From: UBA7236 sp044227505
GTDB lineage: Bacteria; Bacteroidota; Bacteroidia; Chitinophagales; BACL12
NCBI GenBank assembly: GCA_044227505.1
Contig: JBGAWP010000004.1
Coordinates: 49,594-113,593, forward strand
Direction: 5' to 3'
DNA length: 64,000 nucleotides
Part shown: positions 53,456-63,064 of the stretch, piece by piece
How the letters are laid out: each line of letters opens with the position of its first letter
Numbering within the stretch: position 1 is the stretch's first letter
Program-made: the position numbers and the translations under genes
The notes under the pieces: model-generated
The model's input: only the letters and a program-made list of their open reading frames with translations
Told to the model about the DNA's origin: nothing
Databases searched by the model: none

Positions 53456-54177
53456 TCAAAATTCAAAATATCAGCAAAACCTATAATAAGATATCTGCAT
53501 TGAATAATGTTTCCGTTAATTTATTTCCGGCACAATCCATTGCCTTGATCGGACCCAATGGGTCAGGAAAATCAACACTGATGAAATGTATACTTGGATT
53601 AGTTTTTCCTGATAAAGGAACTATTGAAGTGTTGGGAGAAAAAATTACTTTCACCGGAAATTACAGAAAAAAGATTGGTTATATGCCGCAGATCGTTCGT
53701 TTTCCCGACAATATGAAGGTGAGACAATTGTTTGATATGATGCAGGATATCAGGAACGATAAAATTAATATTGATAACGAACTTGTTGAACAATTTGAGA
53801 TAGATGCTTTTATAAATAAATCGCTAGGATCCCTTTCAGGAGGAATGAAGCAAAAAGTAAACGCTGCACTTGCATTTATGTTCAACCCCGATATTCTCAT
53901 TTTGGATGAACCAACAGCTGGATTGGATCCACTTTCAGCTGAATTATTAAAGGAAAAAATTAAGAAAGAAAAAGAAAAGGGCAAACTCATTATCATTTCT
54001 TCCCATATTTTAGCCGATCTCGAAGAAATAACAACGCATGTTGTTTACCTGATCGATGGGGAATTGGAATTTTTTAAAAGCATGGAATCCTTAATAAAGG
54101 ATACCGGCACACAGAATTTAAGTAAAGCAATTGCAAAAATAATGACCGAAATAAAAGCAGTACATGAAAATAATTAA
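53452..54177 (+). CDS. nosF: NosF ABC transporter ATPase
   Basis: 241 residues with a complete ABC ATPase core: Walker A GPNGSGKST, Q-loop YMPQIVRF, signature LSGGMKQKV, Walker B ILILDEPTAGLD and switch His in IISSHILADLEE. It powers the NosDFY complex that supplies sulfur and copper to the CuZ centre of NosZ. It overlaps nosD by 4 bp and nosY by 14 bp, showing translational coupling. Confidence 0.96.
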   Translation: MIKIQNISKTYNKISALNNVSVNLFPAQSIALIGPNGSGKSTLMKCILGLVFPDKGTIEVLGEKITFTGNYRKKIGYMPQIVRFPDNMKVRQLFDMMQDIRNDKINIDNELVEQFEIDAFINKSLGSLSGGMKQKVNAALAFMFNPDILILDEPTAGLDPLSAELLKEKIKKEKEKGKLIIISSHILADLEEITTHVVYLIDGELEFFKSMESLIKDTGTQNLSKAIAKIMTEIKAVHENN

Positions 54178-54928
54178 ATATGTATTTCTTGACATCATCC
54201 GGAATAAGATACTCATAGCGTATACTGTTTTTCTATTTGCAATTTCATTGGGATTCTTTTCCTTAAACGATAATCCTATAAAATCGGTGAGCAGTTTGTT
54301 AAATGTGGTACTTATTGTGTTACCATTATTCAGTATCATTTTTGCCAGTTCTTATTATTATAATTCGTATGAATTTACTGAATTGCTTTTAGCGCAACCT
54401 GTTAGACGGAAAAAACTTTTTATCAGTCAGTATTTTGGGGTAAGTATATCGCTTGCAGTTGCCTTTTTTCTGGGCTGTGGAATTCCTGTTTTGTTATTTG
54501 CATCAAATGCTGCCGGATTATTGTTGATCTGTGGCGGATTAACGCTCACTTTTGTATTTGTATCGCTCGCTTTTCTGGCATCAGTATATGCACGCGATAA
54601 GGCTAAAGGAATAGGTATTGCACTTTTATTGTGGTTCTATTTTGTTTTCATTTACGATGCGCTTGTGCTGATTATGATGTTTGCATTTAGTAATTACCCT
54701 ATAGAAAAATTCGTATTGGCCCTCGCATTTTTTAATCCGGTAGATCTTATCAGGATCATTTTGTTAATGCAGTTGGATGTTGCAGCAATAATGGGATACA
54801 CCGGAGCATTATTTAACAATTTTCTTGGTTCGGTAAATGGCATTATTGCCTGTTTTATTGCGATCGGGTTTTGGATAATTATTCCACTATATTTTAGCTT
54901 GCGCAAATTTGTAAAAAAAGATATTTGA
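54164..54928 (+). CDS. nosY: NosY ABC transporter permease
   Basis: 254 residues with six predicted membrane helices and the ABC-2 permease pattern (YNSYEFTELLLAQPVRRKKLF in the first cytoplasmic loop, where the ATPase couples). It is the membrane partner of NosF and NosD in CuZ maturation. Its start overlaps the end of nosF. The stop lies next to the convergent cyanophycinase-like gene with 1 bp between them, so this is the end of the nos cluster. Confidence 0.95.
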   Translation: MKIIKYVFLDIIRNKILIAYTVFLFAISLGFFSLNDNPIKSVSSLLNVVLIVLPLFSIIFASSYYYNSYEFTELLLAQPVRRKKLFISQYFGVSISLAVAFFLGCGIPVLLFASNAAGLLLICGGLTLTFVFVSLAFLASVYARDKAKGIGIALLLWFYFVFIYDALVLIMMFAFSNYPIEKFVLALAFFNPVDLIRIILLMQLDVAAIMGYTGALFNNFLGSVNGIIACFIAIGFWIIIPLYFSLRKFVKKDI

Positions 54929-54929
54929 T

Positions 54930-55778
54930 TTATTTTACTTTAAAAGTATCACCCGGAACGAATATTTTCACCCTTACATTTTCAAATCTCAGGTAGTTGT
55001 TTTTATCGCGGGATATTTTTCCCCTGTTTTTCATGTATACTACCTGGCTTTCTCCAGCAACGCTAGCCCTTTTTCCATGTATGATCAAAGCTGTGGCTTC
55101 ATCAATTCCTACACATAATATACCGGGATATTCACTCATAGCTGAAAACAATCTATTATATCTGCTTCGAGCTACAAAATGCTGATCTACAATTACATTC
55201 TCCGCCAAGCCTAACCCTTCTTTAAATTCGATATTATTATCCACTATAGAATAAAAAGTGGAATAATAGGTGGTATCCAATAATTGATTTCCTGTGATCA
55301 TATATTTGCTCATCACAGCAGCACCCGCACTTGTGCCTGAAATAACGGAACCATTTTGATAAGCCTGATGAATTACATCATAAATAGGCGTGCCTAAAAC
55401 AATTTCCATAAATCTGTTTTGATCACCACCTGTAATAAAAATTAATTTGGCGCCAAGTAATGAATCAAGCATTTTTTTATCATTTGCTGTTTCCTTGGTG
55501 AAATTTAAATTGGCAATGGTATTCTTGCAGTATAATTCTATATCCCATTTAAAATAATAATAGGAGGTGTCAGGTTCTTCTCCCGACATGGGTAATACAG
55601 CCACATAATCATTTGGTTTTAAATGAGCCGTTTCCATCATAGCTTTCATTAGAGCCTCTGTGCGATCGCCACCGCCAATGATAAATAAACTTCCTTTTGG
55701 ATGTTTTAGCGACTGCGTGAAAACAGAAACGGAACAAACTAATAATATAATACTCAGAACGTATTTTTTAAATGCCAT
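54930..55778 (-). CDS. Secreted cyanophycinase-like peptidase (S51 family)
   Basis: 282 residues with a signal peptide (YVLSIILLVCSVSVFTQ). The S51 catalytic Ser is in VISGTSAGAAVMS, preceded by FITGGDQNRFME and followed by VDQHFVARSRYNRLFSA, which is typical of cyanophycinases. These enzymes cleave the Asp-Arg polymer cyanophycin or related isoaspartyl peptides. Export suggests use of polymer released by other cells. I start at the ATG at 55778; a GTG one codon upstream is less likely. It converges on nosY with essentially no gap, so transcripts from both strands probably overlap. Confidence 0.87.
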   Translation of the reverse strand: MAFKKYVLSIILLVCSVSVFTQSLKHPKGSLFIIGGGDRTEALMKAMMETAHLKPNDYVAVLPMSGEEPDTSYYYFKWDIELYCKNTIANLNFTKETANDKKMLDSLLGAKLIFITGGDQNRFMEIVLGTPIYDVIHQAYQNGSVISGTSAGAAVMSKYMITGNQLLDTTYYSTFYSIVDNNIEFKEGLGLAENVIVDQHFVARSRYNRLFSAMSEYPGILCVGIDEATALIIHGKRASVAGESQVVYMKNRGKISRDKNNYLRFENVRVKIFVPGDTFKVK

Positions 55779-55805
55779 CACTTTTATATTTAAACAAACT
55801 TAATT

Positions 55806-56840
55806 TTATATTTTTTTTGCGATCACAACTCCATCTCTATGTTTAGAATAAAACAGTATTGTTACTGATAACCCCAATAATAAACAAGCAACCACCTGAT
55901 GCGAAACTCCTAAAAAAACCGGAATATTTTTTGAACTTCCCAACAAGGTAAATACACCTAATAAAAATTGGAGACATAATATCAATACAAATGCGCTATT
56001 CAATTTATGCATGCGCGTTGAAGTGTATTTTCTGTTTTGAAACCAAAAACCAATAATTGCCAATGCAACAACTATTGCAAAACTGCGATGCAAAAAGTTG
56101 ATCTCTGTGCTCAGCGCTACTAATTTATCGGCAGTAAAAACTCCATGGAATGCACCCTCCGGAATTACTCTTCCATTCATGAGTGGATAGGTATTATATA
56201 ATCTTCCGGCATCGGTACCAGCCATTAATCCCCCTAAACTAATTTGAACGAGTATTAAAATAATTATCCATTTTATTGATCTGTTTGCCAATGGATGATC
56301 TGATACAACCGGTGTTTCTCTGTAAGATAAAGCAAGCCATATCAAATACATAAAAACGACCAAGGCAAGTAATAAATGTATGGTAAGTTTGGATGGATCC
56401 ACCCACGGATCTCCATCTAATCCACTGGCGACCATTATCCACCCTACAAAGCCCTGTAGTCCTCCCAAAATAAAAACGACCGCTAATTTTTTAATCCATG
56501 CAGCATTAAATTTCTTTTTTAGAAGAAAATAAATAAATGGAAATAGAAAAACGATGCTGATCAACCTTGCCCAATTTCTATGAATAAATTCCCACCAATA
56601 AATTTTTTTAAATTGTTCTACTGTAAAGTCGCTGTTTATTTTTGCGTATTGAGCTGAAGATTGATACAATTGAAATTCCTTTTCCCATTCGGCATCATTT
56701 CCCGGTGGCAAACTCCCCATTACTACATCCCATTCTGTAATGGACAAACCCGATTCTGTGAGTCTGGTGATGCCACCAATCATCACCTGTATCAAAACCA
56801 TCACAACTCCTGTCCATAACCAGATACGAACTGCCTTCAT
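55806..56840 (-). CDS. Heme A synthase (COX15/CtaA family)
   Basis: 344 residues with eight membrane helices and four conserved His positions (FIHRNWARL, LTIHLLLAL, INFLHRSFA, GVSHQVVA) that bind the haem substrate and cofactor. The N-terminal TRLTESGLSITEWDVV is typical of the COX15 type. The enzyme converts haem O to haem A for cytochrome oxidase. I start at the ATG at 56840; the TTG at 56858 falls in the TAATTTTG promoter box. The neighbouring nos cluster is also respiratory, but they are convergent or separate units. Confidence 0.93.
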   Translation of the reverse strand: MKAVRIWLWTGVVMVLIQVMIGGITRLTESGLSITEWDVVMGSLPPGNDAEWEKEFQLYQSSAQYAKINSDFTVEQFKKIYWWEFIHRNWARLISIVFLFPFIYFLLKKKFNAAWIKKLAVVFILGGLQGFVGWIMVASGLDGDPWVDPSKLTIHLLLALVVFMYLIWLALSYRETPVVSDHPLANRSIKWIIILILVQISLGGLMAGTDAGRLYNTYPLMNGRVIPEGAFHGVFTADKLVALSTEINFLHRSFAIVVALAIIGFWFQNRKYTSTRMHKLNSAFVLILCLQFLLGVFTLLGSSKNIPVFLGVSHQVVACLLLGLSVTILFYSKHRDGVVIAKKI

Positions 56841-56855
56841 ACTATTAAATTTATG

Positions 56856-56863
56856 CAAAATTA
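56856..56863 (-). promoter_or_regulatory. TAnnTTTG box (TAATTTTG) for heme A synthase
   Basis: Minus-strand exact match about 15 bp upstream of the ATG at 56840. Its TTG is the spurious longer start. Confidence 0.48.
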
Positions 56864-57020
56864 AGCCTGAAATACAAAACTTTATCCTGGCATAACAAGA
56901 AAAGGTAATCGTAATTAAAAGGATAAATAACTTTATTATAAAGTTTTCATGATTTATTTTTGTTCAACATCGCTGACAAACTACTAAGATCTGCCTTAAA
57001 TATTATAAAAAGAACTGTAT

Positions 57021-58139
57021 ATGAAAAACCTGATACATTACTCTGCCTTGCTTTTCACAGCATTTTTATTGTTCATTTCCTGTAACAAGGAAATTGGGAT
57101 GGAAGAAAATACTTCAGAGGAGGAAAGCGCACAATACGCCGCCGGCGGGATTTTTTCCAAAAAGGCTCCGAAATTTAATAGTATGTTCAACACCTATGGC
57201 AATGGCTGGACAGGTGGTGATGCCACATATTCCATCCCGCTTCCAGATGGCAGAACAGTCTGGATGTTTGGTGATTCCTTTTTAGATACCGTTTATGCTG
57301 ATTTTTCAAGACCAGGAAGCGACCTGATCAGAAATACTTTTGTGGTACAAAGTGGTGCAAGCCTGACTACACTTGTAACAAACACCATTGATGATCCTGA
57401 TGCATTTGTAAGTACTCCTGATCCTGCAAACGAATGGTATTGGCCCGGGGATGGAACCGTGATCGGGGAAACACTTTATGTGTATATGGAATATTTTATA
57501 AGAACAGGCGCAGGTATTTTCGATTTCCATTATGTGCGCACCGATCTTGTAGCATTTAGTTTACCAGATATTACTGAAATAAGCAGAACTCCGGCATTCG
57601 AGGATGAAAATATTATCTGGGGTGCAAGTTTGATGGAGGATGGAGATTATATTTATGTATATGGAGCGGAAGAAACTGCATTTACAAAATATGCGCATGT
57701 TGTAAGAATTCCTGCGGATGATATTTACGGAACAAAAGAATTTTGGAACGGAACAACATGGTCAACAACAGAACCTGCATCCAATGTAGGAAGATTAGAA
57801 AAACAAAGCGGATTAGCTGTTGATGTTTCAGCACAATATGCCGTTTTTTATACTGCCGGAAAATATCGCTTAGTAACACAAGAAGGATTTTTAGGCCCTA
57901 CCATTTATACGTGGGAATCAACCACTCCGAAAGGACCATGGAAAGCCCGCCAGACAGTGTATGTAACACCGGAAACCGGTGGTGATCTGTTTACCTATAA
58001 TGCCTATGTACATCCGCAATTTGTTTTGGCAGATGGTTCTTTATTATTATCCTACAACGAAAATTCATTCGATTTTTTCGATCTGTTTGCAGATGCGAGG
58101 ATATATAGACCGAAGTTTGTTTGGTATAAATATTTATGA
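57021..58139 (+). CDS. DUF5005-like propeller lipoprotein
   Basis: 372 residues with a lipoprotein signal (LLFTAFLLFISCNK). The body resembles the DUF5005/DUF4185 group, related to five-bladed beta-propeller glycosidases: GRTVWMFGDSFLDTVYAD, NTFVVQSG, WYWPGDGTVIGETLYVYM, YGAEETAFTKYAHVVRIP, YAVFYTAGKYRLVTQEG and LLLSYNENSFDFFD. Asp and Glu residues in GDSF and NEN-like positions could be catalytic, but substrate and activity are unknown. It stands alone, ended by a long terminator. Confidence 0.72.
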   Translation: MKNLIHYSALLFTAFLLFISCNKEIGMEENTSEEESAQYAAGGIFSKKAPKFNSMFNTYGNGWTGGDATYSIPLPDGRTVWMFGDSFLDTVYADFSRPGSDLIRNTFVVQSGASLTTLVTNTIDDPDAFVSTPDPANEWYWPGDGTVIGETLYVYMEYFIRTGAGIFDFHYVRTDLVAFSLPDITEISRTPAFEDENIIWGASLMEDGDYIYVYGAEETAFTKYAHVVRIPADDIYGTKEFWNGTTWSTTEPASNVGRLEKQSGLAVDVSAQYAVFYTAGKYRLVTQEGFLGPTIYTWESTTPKGPWKARQTVYVTPETGGDLFTYNAYVHPQFVLADGSLLLSYNENSFDFFDLFADARIYRPKFVWYKYL

Positions 58140-58190
58140 GGAATTGAGTTAAAAAATAATTCACCTTTGGTGTAGGTTTTAAAAATTATG

Positions 58191-58250
58191 AACAAAAGAA
58201 AATCGGGACTAACGTTGAATTGCGTTAGTCCCGATTTTCTTTTGTTATTT
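58191..58250. terminator. Long bidirectional terminator hairpin
   Basis: A perfect 24-bp stem (58191-58214 with 58223-58246) starting AACAAAAGAAAATCGGGAC, loop of 8, with A-rich and T-rich flanks on both sides. It ends the DUF5005-like gene and the convergent PPC-repeat gene. Confidence 0.9.
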
Positions 58251-58268
58251 TTATAAAATTTGTTTAGC

Positions 58269-59693
58269 TCATTTCTGAACTACAATTGGTTTTATATCAA
58301 TAATTTCTACATCATTCCTAATTATCAGAAGGTAGTTTCCTGATGCAAGATTTTTCAAATTGATCTTGTATGGTTTATCACTTCCTGCCAATAATGTATT
58401 TTCAGCTAAAATGATATTCCCTGCCATGTCAACAACTGAAACATGTAAATCACCTTTCATTATTTCAGGTCTTATGATATTGATACTTTCTGATGTTGGA
58501 TTTGGATATATTAACCAATCGGAGGTGTTTATTGATGTAATACCTATCACATCAGTGGTATATTCATTGCGTAATATATATCCGGTAAATCCGTCAGAAT
58601 AATACATATTGAGAATTATATAATAAGTTCCCGCTTCCAAGCCGATTTGTTCAATGGAAAATTCTTCATCAGAATTATCCTGCATTATAATTGTGGTGCC
58701 ATCCTGATCCATCAATGTGCACCAAGTATAAGCATTTCGTCCAGGTGTTAATTTTAATTCAATATCGCCTTCATAAGGTAAGGTCAATGAGTAAATATCA
58801 ACCATATCTCTTGAACCGAGACTATAGTAACCTAAATGTCCTTCCACTTCATCATTAGGTAATAAAACCACTGCTTGTTCTAATATATCATTCGGTTCGG
58901 TATCATTTGCTTCGTCCGGTGGAATAAAATTATTGGTTAAGGTATACCCACTTGCATCAAATGTATAATATGTATTTATAACAACATAATAAATTCCGGC
59001 TGACAGATCCTCTCTTTCGATTGAAAATTCACCAACAGAATTGGACTGGGTTAGAATAGTAAGTTCATCTGAATCAAATAGTGACAACCATGTTTGAACT
59101 CCATTTTCAGTACTCAATGTTAGTTGTAAATGGCCGTCATTAATTAAATTAATTCGATAGATATCGTATACATCAGTTACGCCATTTCCAAAATAATTGA
59201 TATGCCCTTCTGTTGTCGAATTAACTGGTAATGACAGTGCTGTTGCAAATTCATTATTGGGCTCTTCATCATTTTCAGTTTCCTGAGTTTCAAGATCCGC
59301 CCAAAAACTGTAATTAGTGCCCCAACTAAAATAATAAGCTTGTAAATGAATGTAATATGTGCCCGCAGCTAACCCATTTTTAAACACAGTAAGTGTGTCG
59401 AAACCATAAACTTGCATAAACATAGTAACTCCATTGGCATCAAATATTGTCAGGTACATATCAAATGTTTCAGGTACTGCCGTAACTGTAAATATCCCAT
59501 CTTCCGGTAAAGTAATTTTCCAAAAATCACCTTCCCAACCGCTGCCGGCATTTCCATATCCGGTTTCTCCCAATGTTATGGTATTTGCTTCTGCAGGAGT
59601 CCCATTTGGCTCTGTTTCGTTGACGCCAAACACGGCTTTTGGCATTATTATAAAAACAATACCCAATAAAAGCAGGTAAATAGTATTTCGCAT
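58269..59693 (-). CDS. Secreted PPC-repeat protein with T9SS sorting domain
   Basis: 474 residues with a signal peptide (YLLLLGIVFIIMPKAVFG) and three pre-peptidase C-terminal (PPC) beta domains, each starting with an (N/D)xTEPN- or EEPN-type motif and containing DxYxIxL and LxAGxYYIxL strands. The C-terminal T9SS type A domain starts WLIYPNPTSESINI and ends DIKPIVVQK. PPC domains usually assist secreted peptidases, but no peptidase is present, so this is probably a surface or matrix protein. I start at the ATG at 59693; the TTG at 59723 adds ten residues before the signal peptide. Confidence 0.87.
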   Translation of the reverse strand: MRNTIYLLLLGIVFIIMPKAVFGVNETEPNGTPAEANTITLGETGYGNAGSGWEGDFWKITLPEDGIFTVTAVPETFDMYLTIFDANGVTMFMQVYGFDTLTVFKNGLAAGTYYIHLQAYYFSWGTNYSFWADLETQETENDEEPNNEFATALSLPVNSTTEGHINYFGNGVTDVYDIYRINLINDGHLQLTLSTENGVQTWLSLFDSDELTILTQSNSVGEFSIEREDLSAGIYYVVINTYYTFDASGYTLTNNFIPPDEANDTEPNDILEQAVVLLPNDEVEGHLGYYSLGSRDMVDIYSLTLPYEGDIELKLTPGRNAYTWCTLMDQDGTTIIMQDNSDEEFSIEQIGLEAGTYYIILNMYYSDGFTGYILRNEYTTDVIGITSINTSDWLIYPNPTSESINIIRPEIMKGDLHVSVVDMAGNIILAENTLLAGSDKPYKINLKNLASGNYLLIIRNDVEIIDIKPIVVQK

Positions 59694-59880
59694 AATTTTA
59701 AATTTGATTAATACAAATTTCAACCAGGAACGGAATAAAATCAGTGATTTATATTACTTACAGCTTGTGACATTTCTCTCTTATCCCAACTTGAATAATA
59801 AAAGGAAGGGAGTCGTATTCTCTTTTGAAAATAAGTTTGATTGATATTAGTTTTAAAAAATCCAATGGCCAATTCGCCGG

Positions 59881-60006
59881 AGAACAATTACTAGATCAGA
59901 TAGTGAATATTTTGATGTGAATGGGGATGGAATTAATGATTTTGAAGTGGAATTGGTTTGCAGTTCCGGTTGTTTTGTGAAAAATAGATTCGCTTCTATC
60001 ATTTAA
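59881..60006 (+). pseudogene. Fragment of a Ca-motif secreted protein
   Basis: A plus-strand frame with no start codon encodes SEYFDVNGDGINDFEVEL and a short tail to a TAA at 60004-60006. The DVNGDGINDF motif resembles the DMNDDGVPDFFF motif of the intact T9SS protein at 62162-63061, so this looks like a relic of a gene of that family. The upstream frame is closed. Confidence 0.45.
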
Positions 60007-60300
60007 TATATTATCCATTTAAAACCTACCTGAAATTTTTCATCCTTATCAGTATGCATACTCATATTAAAATTCAAACTGTGGAAAGGCAGGGTATAAA
60101 TATCTGGTCTGTCGGCTAACTTGTAATGAGGTATAAAATAGGGGGAATTTGTTGATTGAGATAATCCAATTCGAACTGTAAATAAAGGATTTATTCTCTG
60201 AAAGGATCAGATGATTGTAAAAAATATAATCTGAAGAAACTTCTTCCATTGACAGGGCATGAAAAATAATCGGCGTTCATAGGGGTAAATAATACAATGG
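60003..60300 (-). pseudogene. Decayed outer-membrane beta-barrel C-terminus
   Basis: On the minus strand an open frame from about 60206 to the TAA at 60003-60005 reads FQRINPLFTVRIGLSQS and, at its end, MHTDKDEKFQVGFKWIIY, the alternating pattern and aromatic end of an outer-membrane barrel. It has no start and is preceded by an in-frame TGA. Continuations in the two other frames (for example DYIFYNHLI and NADYFSCPVNGRSF) suggest several frameshifts. The rest of 60301-60741 holds further closed protein-like scraps (AHFTGLKFSDDNEMDGIVIF at about 60390-60460, minus strand) but no intact gene. Confidence 0.5.
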
Positions 60301-60741
60301 AACCCACATTGATGATTTCTGTGGATGTTATAATTGTTTATTTATTTGAATCATTAAACGAGGCTCGCATTATTTCAGGCGTAGGAACGAAAGATTACAA
60401 TACCGTCCATTTCATTATCATCGGAGAATTTAAGACCCGTAAAGTGTGCGAATGCTGTTATAAAAGGAAAATACACCTAAGCTCCAAATATAACACAACC
60501 TTTTCGGGCAGTTAATAACAACATTGGCTACGAAATTATTTTAATAGTAATACAAACAAATGAATTAAGGATTATAATCTGCCTTAAAAATTAGGTTCTT
60601 ATGGCTTATTTATACAGTAATTGTATGGGCATTTCGCAAAGTAAATAGGGATGATTATAATGAGAAGTCTATTGATAATTAGTAAAATAATTTTACTACA
60701 TTTGGCTTTAAGATATTAAGTGACTTCAAAAACATTCTTAA

Positions 60742-62083
60742 ATGATGAAAATGAAAACTCACAATGCAAGCATGCAGTCTGCAATGCTCTTGATATTGTT
60801 ACTGAACACTACCGTTTCAGTGTTTTCACAGCGTAGACACATAGAGCATAAACCAATAAATGATCTGGCGATGATCTCCAATGATCTAAAATATGCCAGC
60901 ACCAATGGCACAGATGGCTATGGTTTTATTTGGGATCTTGAAACCGGCAGGCCAATCCATTCAATTGGCCCCATTGATGGCCCCAATGCACAAATATTTA
61001 TCAATCCTGAAGGTACAATGAAACTAATTCGCTCAGGAGGGAAAATATCTATCTCACCGATCCTTGATTCAACTGTATTACACACCTACCCTGATTCGCA
61101 CATTAACACTATTCTAGGAATTGCAAAGGGTACAGGCCACATAATTTATCTTGACACGCTTAGCTATCACGGAAAACATAATTTATGGAAAATGGAACTT
61201 GATGGTAAAACAAGAGACAAATTACTTGAATTCAGCACCCTGTCTAATTATGTGAATTATCAAAGAACCGATTATTACACACCCGATATTTTTTATCGAT
61301 TAGTTGATGATAATACACATATCATTTATTACAATTTTGCAAAAAATGGTAAACTGTACGATTTTTCCGTTAAAAAATATGCAGTAACAGAGGTCAAAAC
61401 TGGAAAATCAAAAGGCATAGATTATAGTGACAAGGAGGGCTATAAATTAAATGAACCGTTTTTCTACAACGGCAGCTTCCTGGTTTCTGAAAACAGTAAT
61501 GAGGAAGTCAGGCTAACAAACAGCTCCGGTGTTGCCTTTTATGAAAAGGGCTCTCCATATATCGGCAAGTTTTTTTCAGGCAACTACGAAAATCTTAGTA
61601 TAGATCAATCTGCAGACGGATCAATGATAGTTGCTGTCAACCTATTCTCAAATTATTCCAAAACCATTGGAATTAGAGAAAATTTCAACTTATTCGGCAC
61701 TTGAATTTGAAACCTATGCCTTAAAAATCGGATACTCGTTTGTAAGCGGATTCTCAACAAGCACGACTTCGCTTTATAAATGCGATAAATCAAGACCTGA
61801 TGGGAAAGCAGACCAGCTTAGCAGAACCTTTAAAATAGGTATGATCTCCCCGATCGTTCAAATTGGGACAACAGACAAACAATATTATCTTGAGGCATTT
61901 GACTATGCCAAAGCAAATAATTATATAGCAATAGGGCAGGAGCAACAGGAAATTCTGGAGGGAATTATATCTACTTGGTATTATTTTTCAAATAATGTTT
62001 ATACTTATATATTTTACACATTTTCGATTCAAGATGGCACTGCCTTCTATAATATTCAGGTTTTCAAAAATGCAGGAGAGTAA
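60742..62083 (+). pseudogene. Frameshifted WD40-like exported protein
   Basis: The first 320 codons encode a signal peptide (MLLILLLNTTVSVFSQ) and a propeller-like protein with a WD40-style blade (LKYASTNGTDGYGFIWDLET). This frame stops at 61704. The +1 frame is open from before 61631 to 62083 and continues with ALEFETYALKIGYSFVSGFS to VFKNAGE, using only a TTG as a possible start inside the first frame. Together they give about 447 residues. A single-base indel near 61660-61700 is the simplest explanation; a sequencing error or programmed shift cannot be excluded. A terminator follows. Confidence 0.65.
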
Positions 62084-62100
62084 TTAATGCTTTAAAGCAG

Positions 62101-62135
62101 AAAAAGGGAGTTCCGTATTGGAATTCCCTTTTTTT
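62101..62135 (+). terminator. Rho-independent terminator between convergent genes
   Basis: AAAAAGGGAGTTCC pairs with GGAATTCCCTTTTT (one G-T pair, loop GTATT), followed by Ts to 62135. The A-run on the left makes it usable from both strands. Confidence 0.88.
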
Positions 62136-62161
62136 ATTAATTTTATTAGATTGAAAGCAGG

Positions 62162-63061
62162 TTAATTGATATAAATTTTCTTAATTAACTCACCTTTGTT
62201 TGAATATAACTTAACGAAATAATATCCTTTACTCTTCAACAACTCAATTTGGCTAGCCTGATCTTCTATTTTATTTGAATACACTTGTTTTCCTGCTACA
62301 TCATAAACATAGACTTCAACATCATGCATTACTTCGTTCAGATTTATATAAATCGTATTACTAAAGGCATAGACTGTAGCGTTGAAACCCTGCGTTAGAG
62401 ATTCTGCATTCACATAATGAATAGTATCGCCTGCAACAACAGGATATTCAGGTATAGCCTCGTAAGCATAATCCTTTATAATTAAAGTTCTTCCTTCATC
62501 TAACACATCACAGCGAATCCATCCATAATGAAGTTGATTATCTAAATCTTTGAATTTCACTCCTAAGTATTTGTCAATTGTTTCTGTTTCAGACCAATAA
62601 CAATAAAATCCCAAACCAACTAGATCGCCATCCTCACTGAATATGCGTAATGCCATAATTTGAGTTTCAGTGTCTTGCCATGTTAGCTCTTCATTGATCG
62701 CGATGGTTTGCTCCAATGCAAAGGGATAATACCAAGTGAATCCATTGTAGCCAGTATTAAAATAATTTGAAATTCCTGCAAGCGCATTGCCCATTTCATC
62801 GGGTCCGGCTAATATATTTTTCATTGTCCTGACTGACAACCAACTTGTGTCATAATACTGAAACGAATTGTTATGAAAGAAAAAGTCTGGAACACCATCA
62901 TCATTCATATCAAGTTCAGCAGCCTCACCGCCTTCATCCAAAATTATATCAGGATCAATATCGGTATAAACAACCTGTGCTAGAACGTCATGATTGACGC
63001 ACAAAAAACAGCCGGCTGCCATAGCATAAGAATTTATTCGTTTTTGCATTGTTGGATTCAT
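62162..63061 (-). CDS. Secreted hypothetical protein with T9SS sorting domain
   Basis: 299 residues with a signal-like N-terminus ending VNHDVLAQ. The mature part opens with YTDIDPDI and a Ca-binding-like DMNDDGVPDFFF, continues with LGVKFKDLDNQLHYGWIRCD and IIKDYAYEAIPEYPVVAGD, and ends in a T9SS type A sorting domain (EVYVYDVAGKQVYSNKIE to LIKKIYIN). The function of this recurring Bacteroidota extracellular family is unknown. A fragment of a relative lies at 59881. The upstream gene on the same strand stops 3 bp before this ATG, so the two are cotranscribed. Confidence 0.85.
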   Translation of the reverse strand: MNPTMQKRINSYAMAAGCFLCVNHDVLAQVVYTDIDPDIILDEGGEAAELDMNDDGVPDFFFHNNSFQYYDTSWLSVRTMKNILAGPDEMGNALAGISNYFNTGYNGFTWYYPFALEQTIAINEELTWQDTETQIMALRIFSEDGDLVGLGFYCYWSETETIDKYLGVKFKDLDNQLHYGWIRCDVLDEGRTLIIKDYAYEAIPEYPVVAGDTIHYVNAESLTQGFNATVYAFSNTIYINLNEVMHDVEVYVYDVAGKQVYSNKIEDQASQIELLKSKGYYFVKLYSNKGELIKKIYIN

Positions 63062-63064
63062 TCG

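Noticed and set aside
60297..60515. 72-codon plus-strand frame in the decay zone
   Set aside because: No family resemblance, no promoter box, and the opposite strand contains better protein-like fragments.
61631..61704. Two separate overlapping genes instead of one frameshifted gene
   Set aside because: The second frame has only a TTG start inside the first frame, no signal peptide and no promoter box; one frameshifted gene is simpler.
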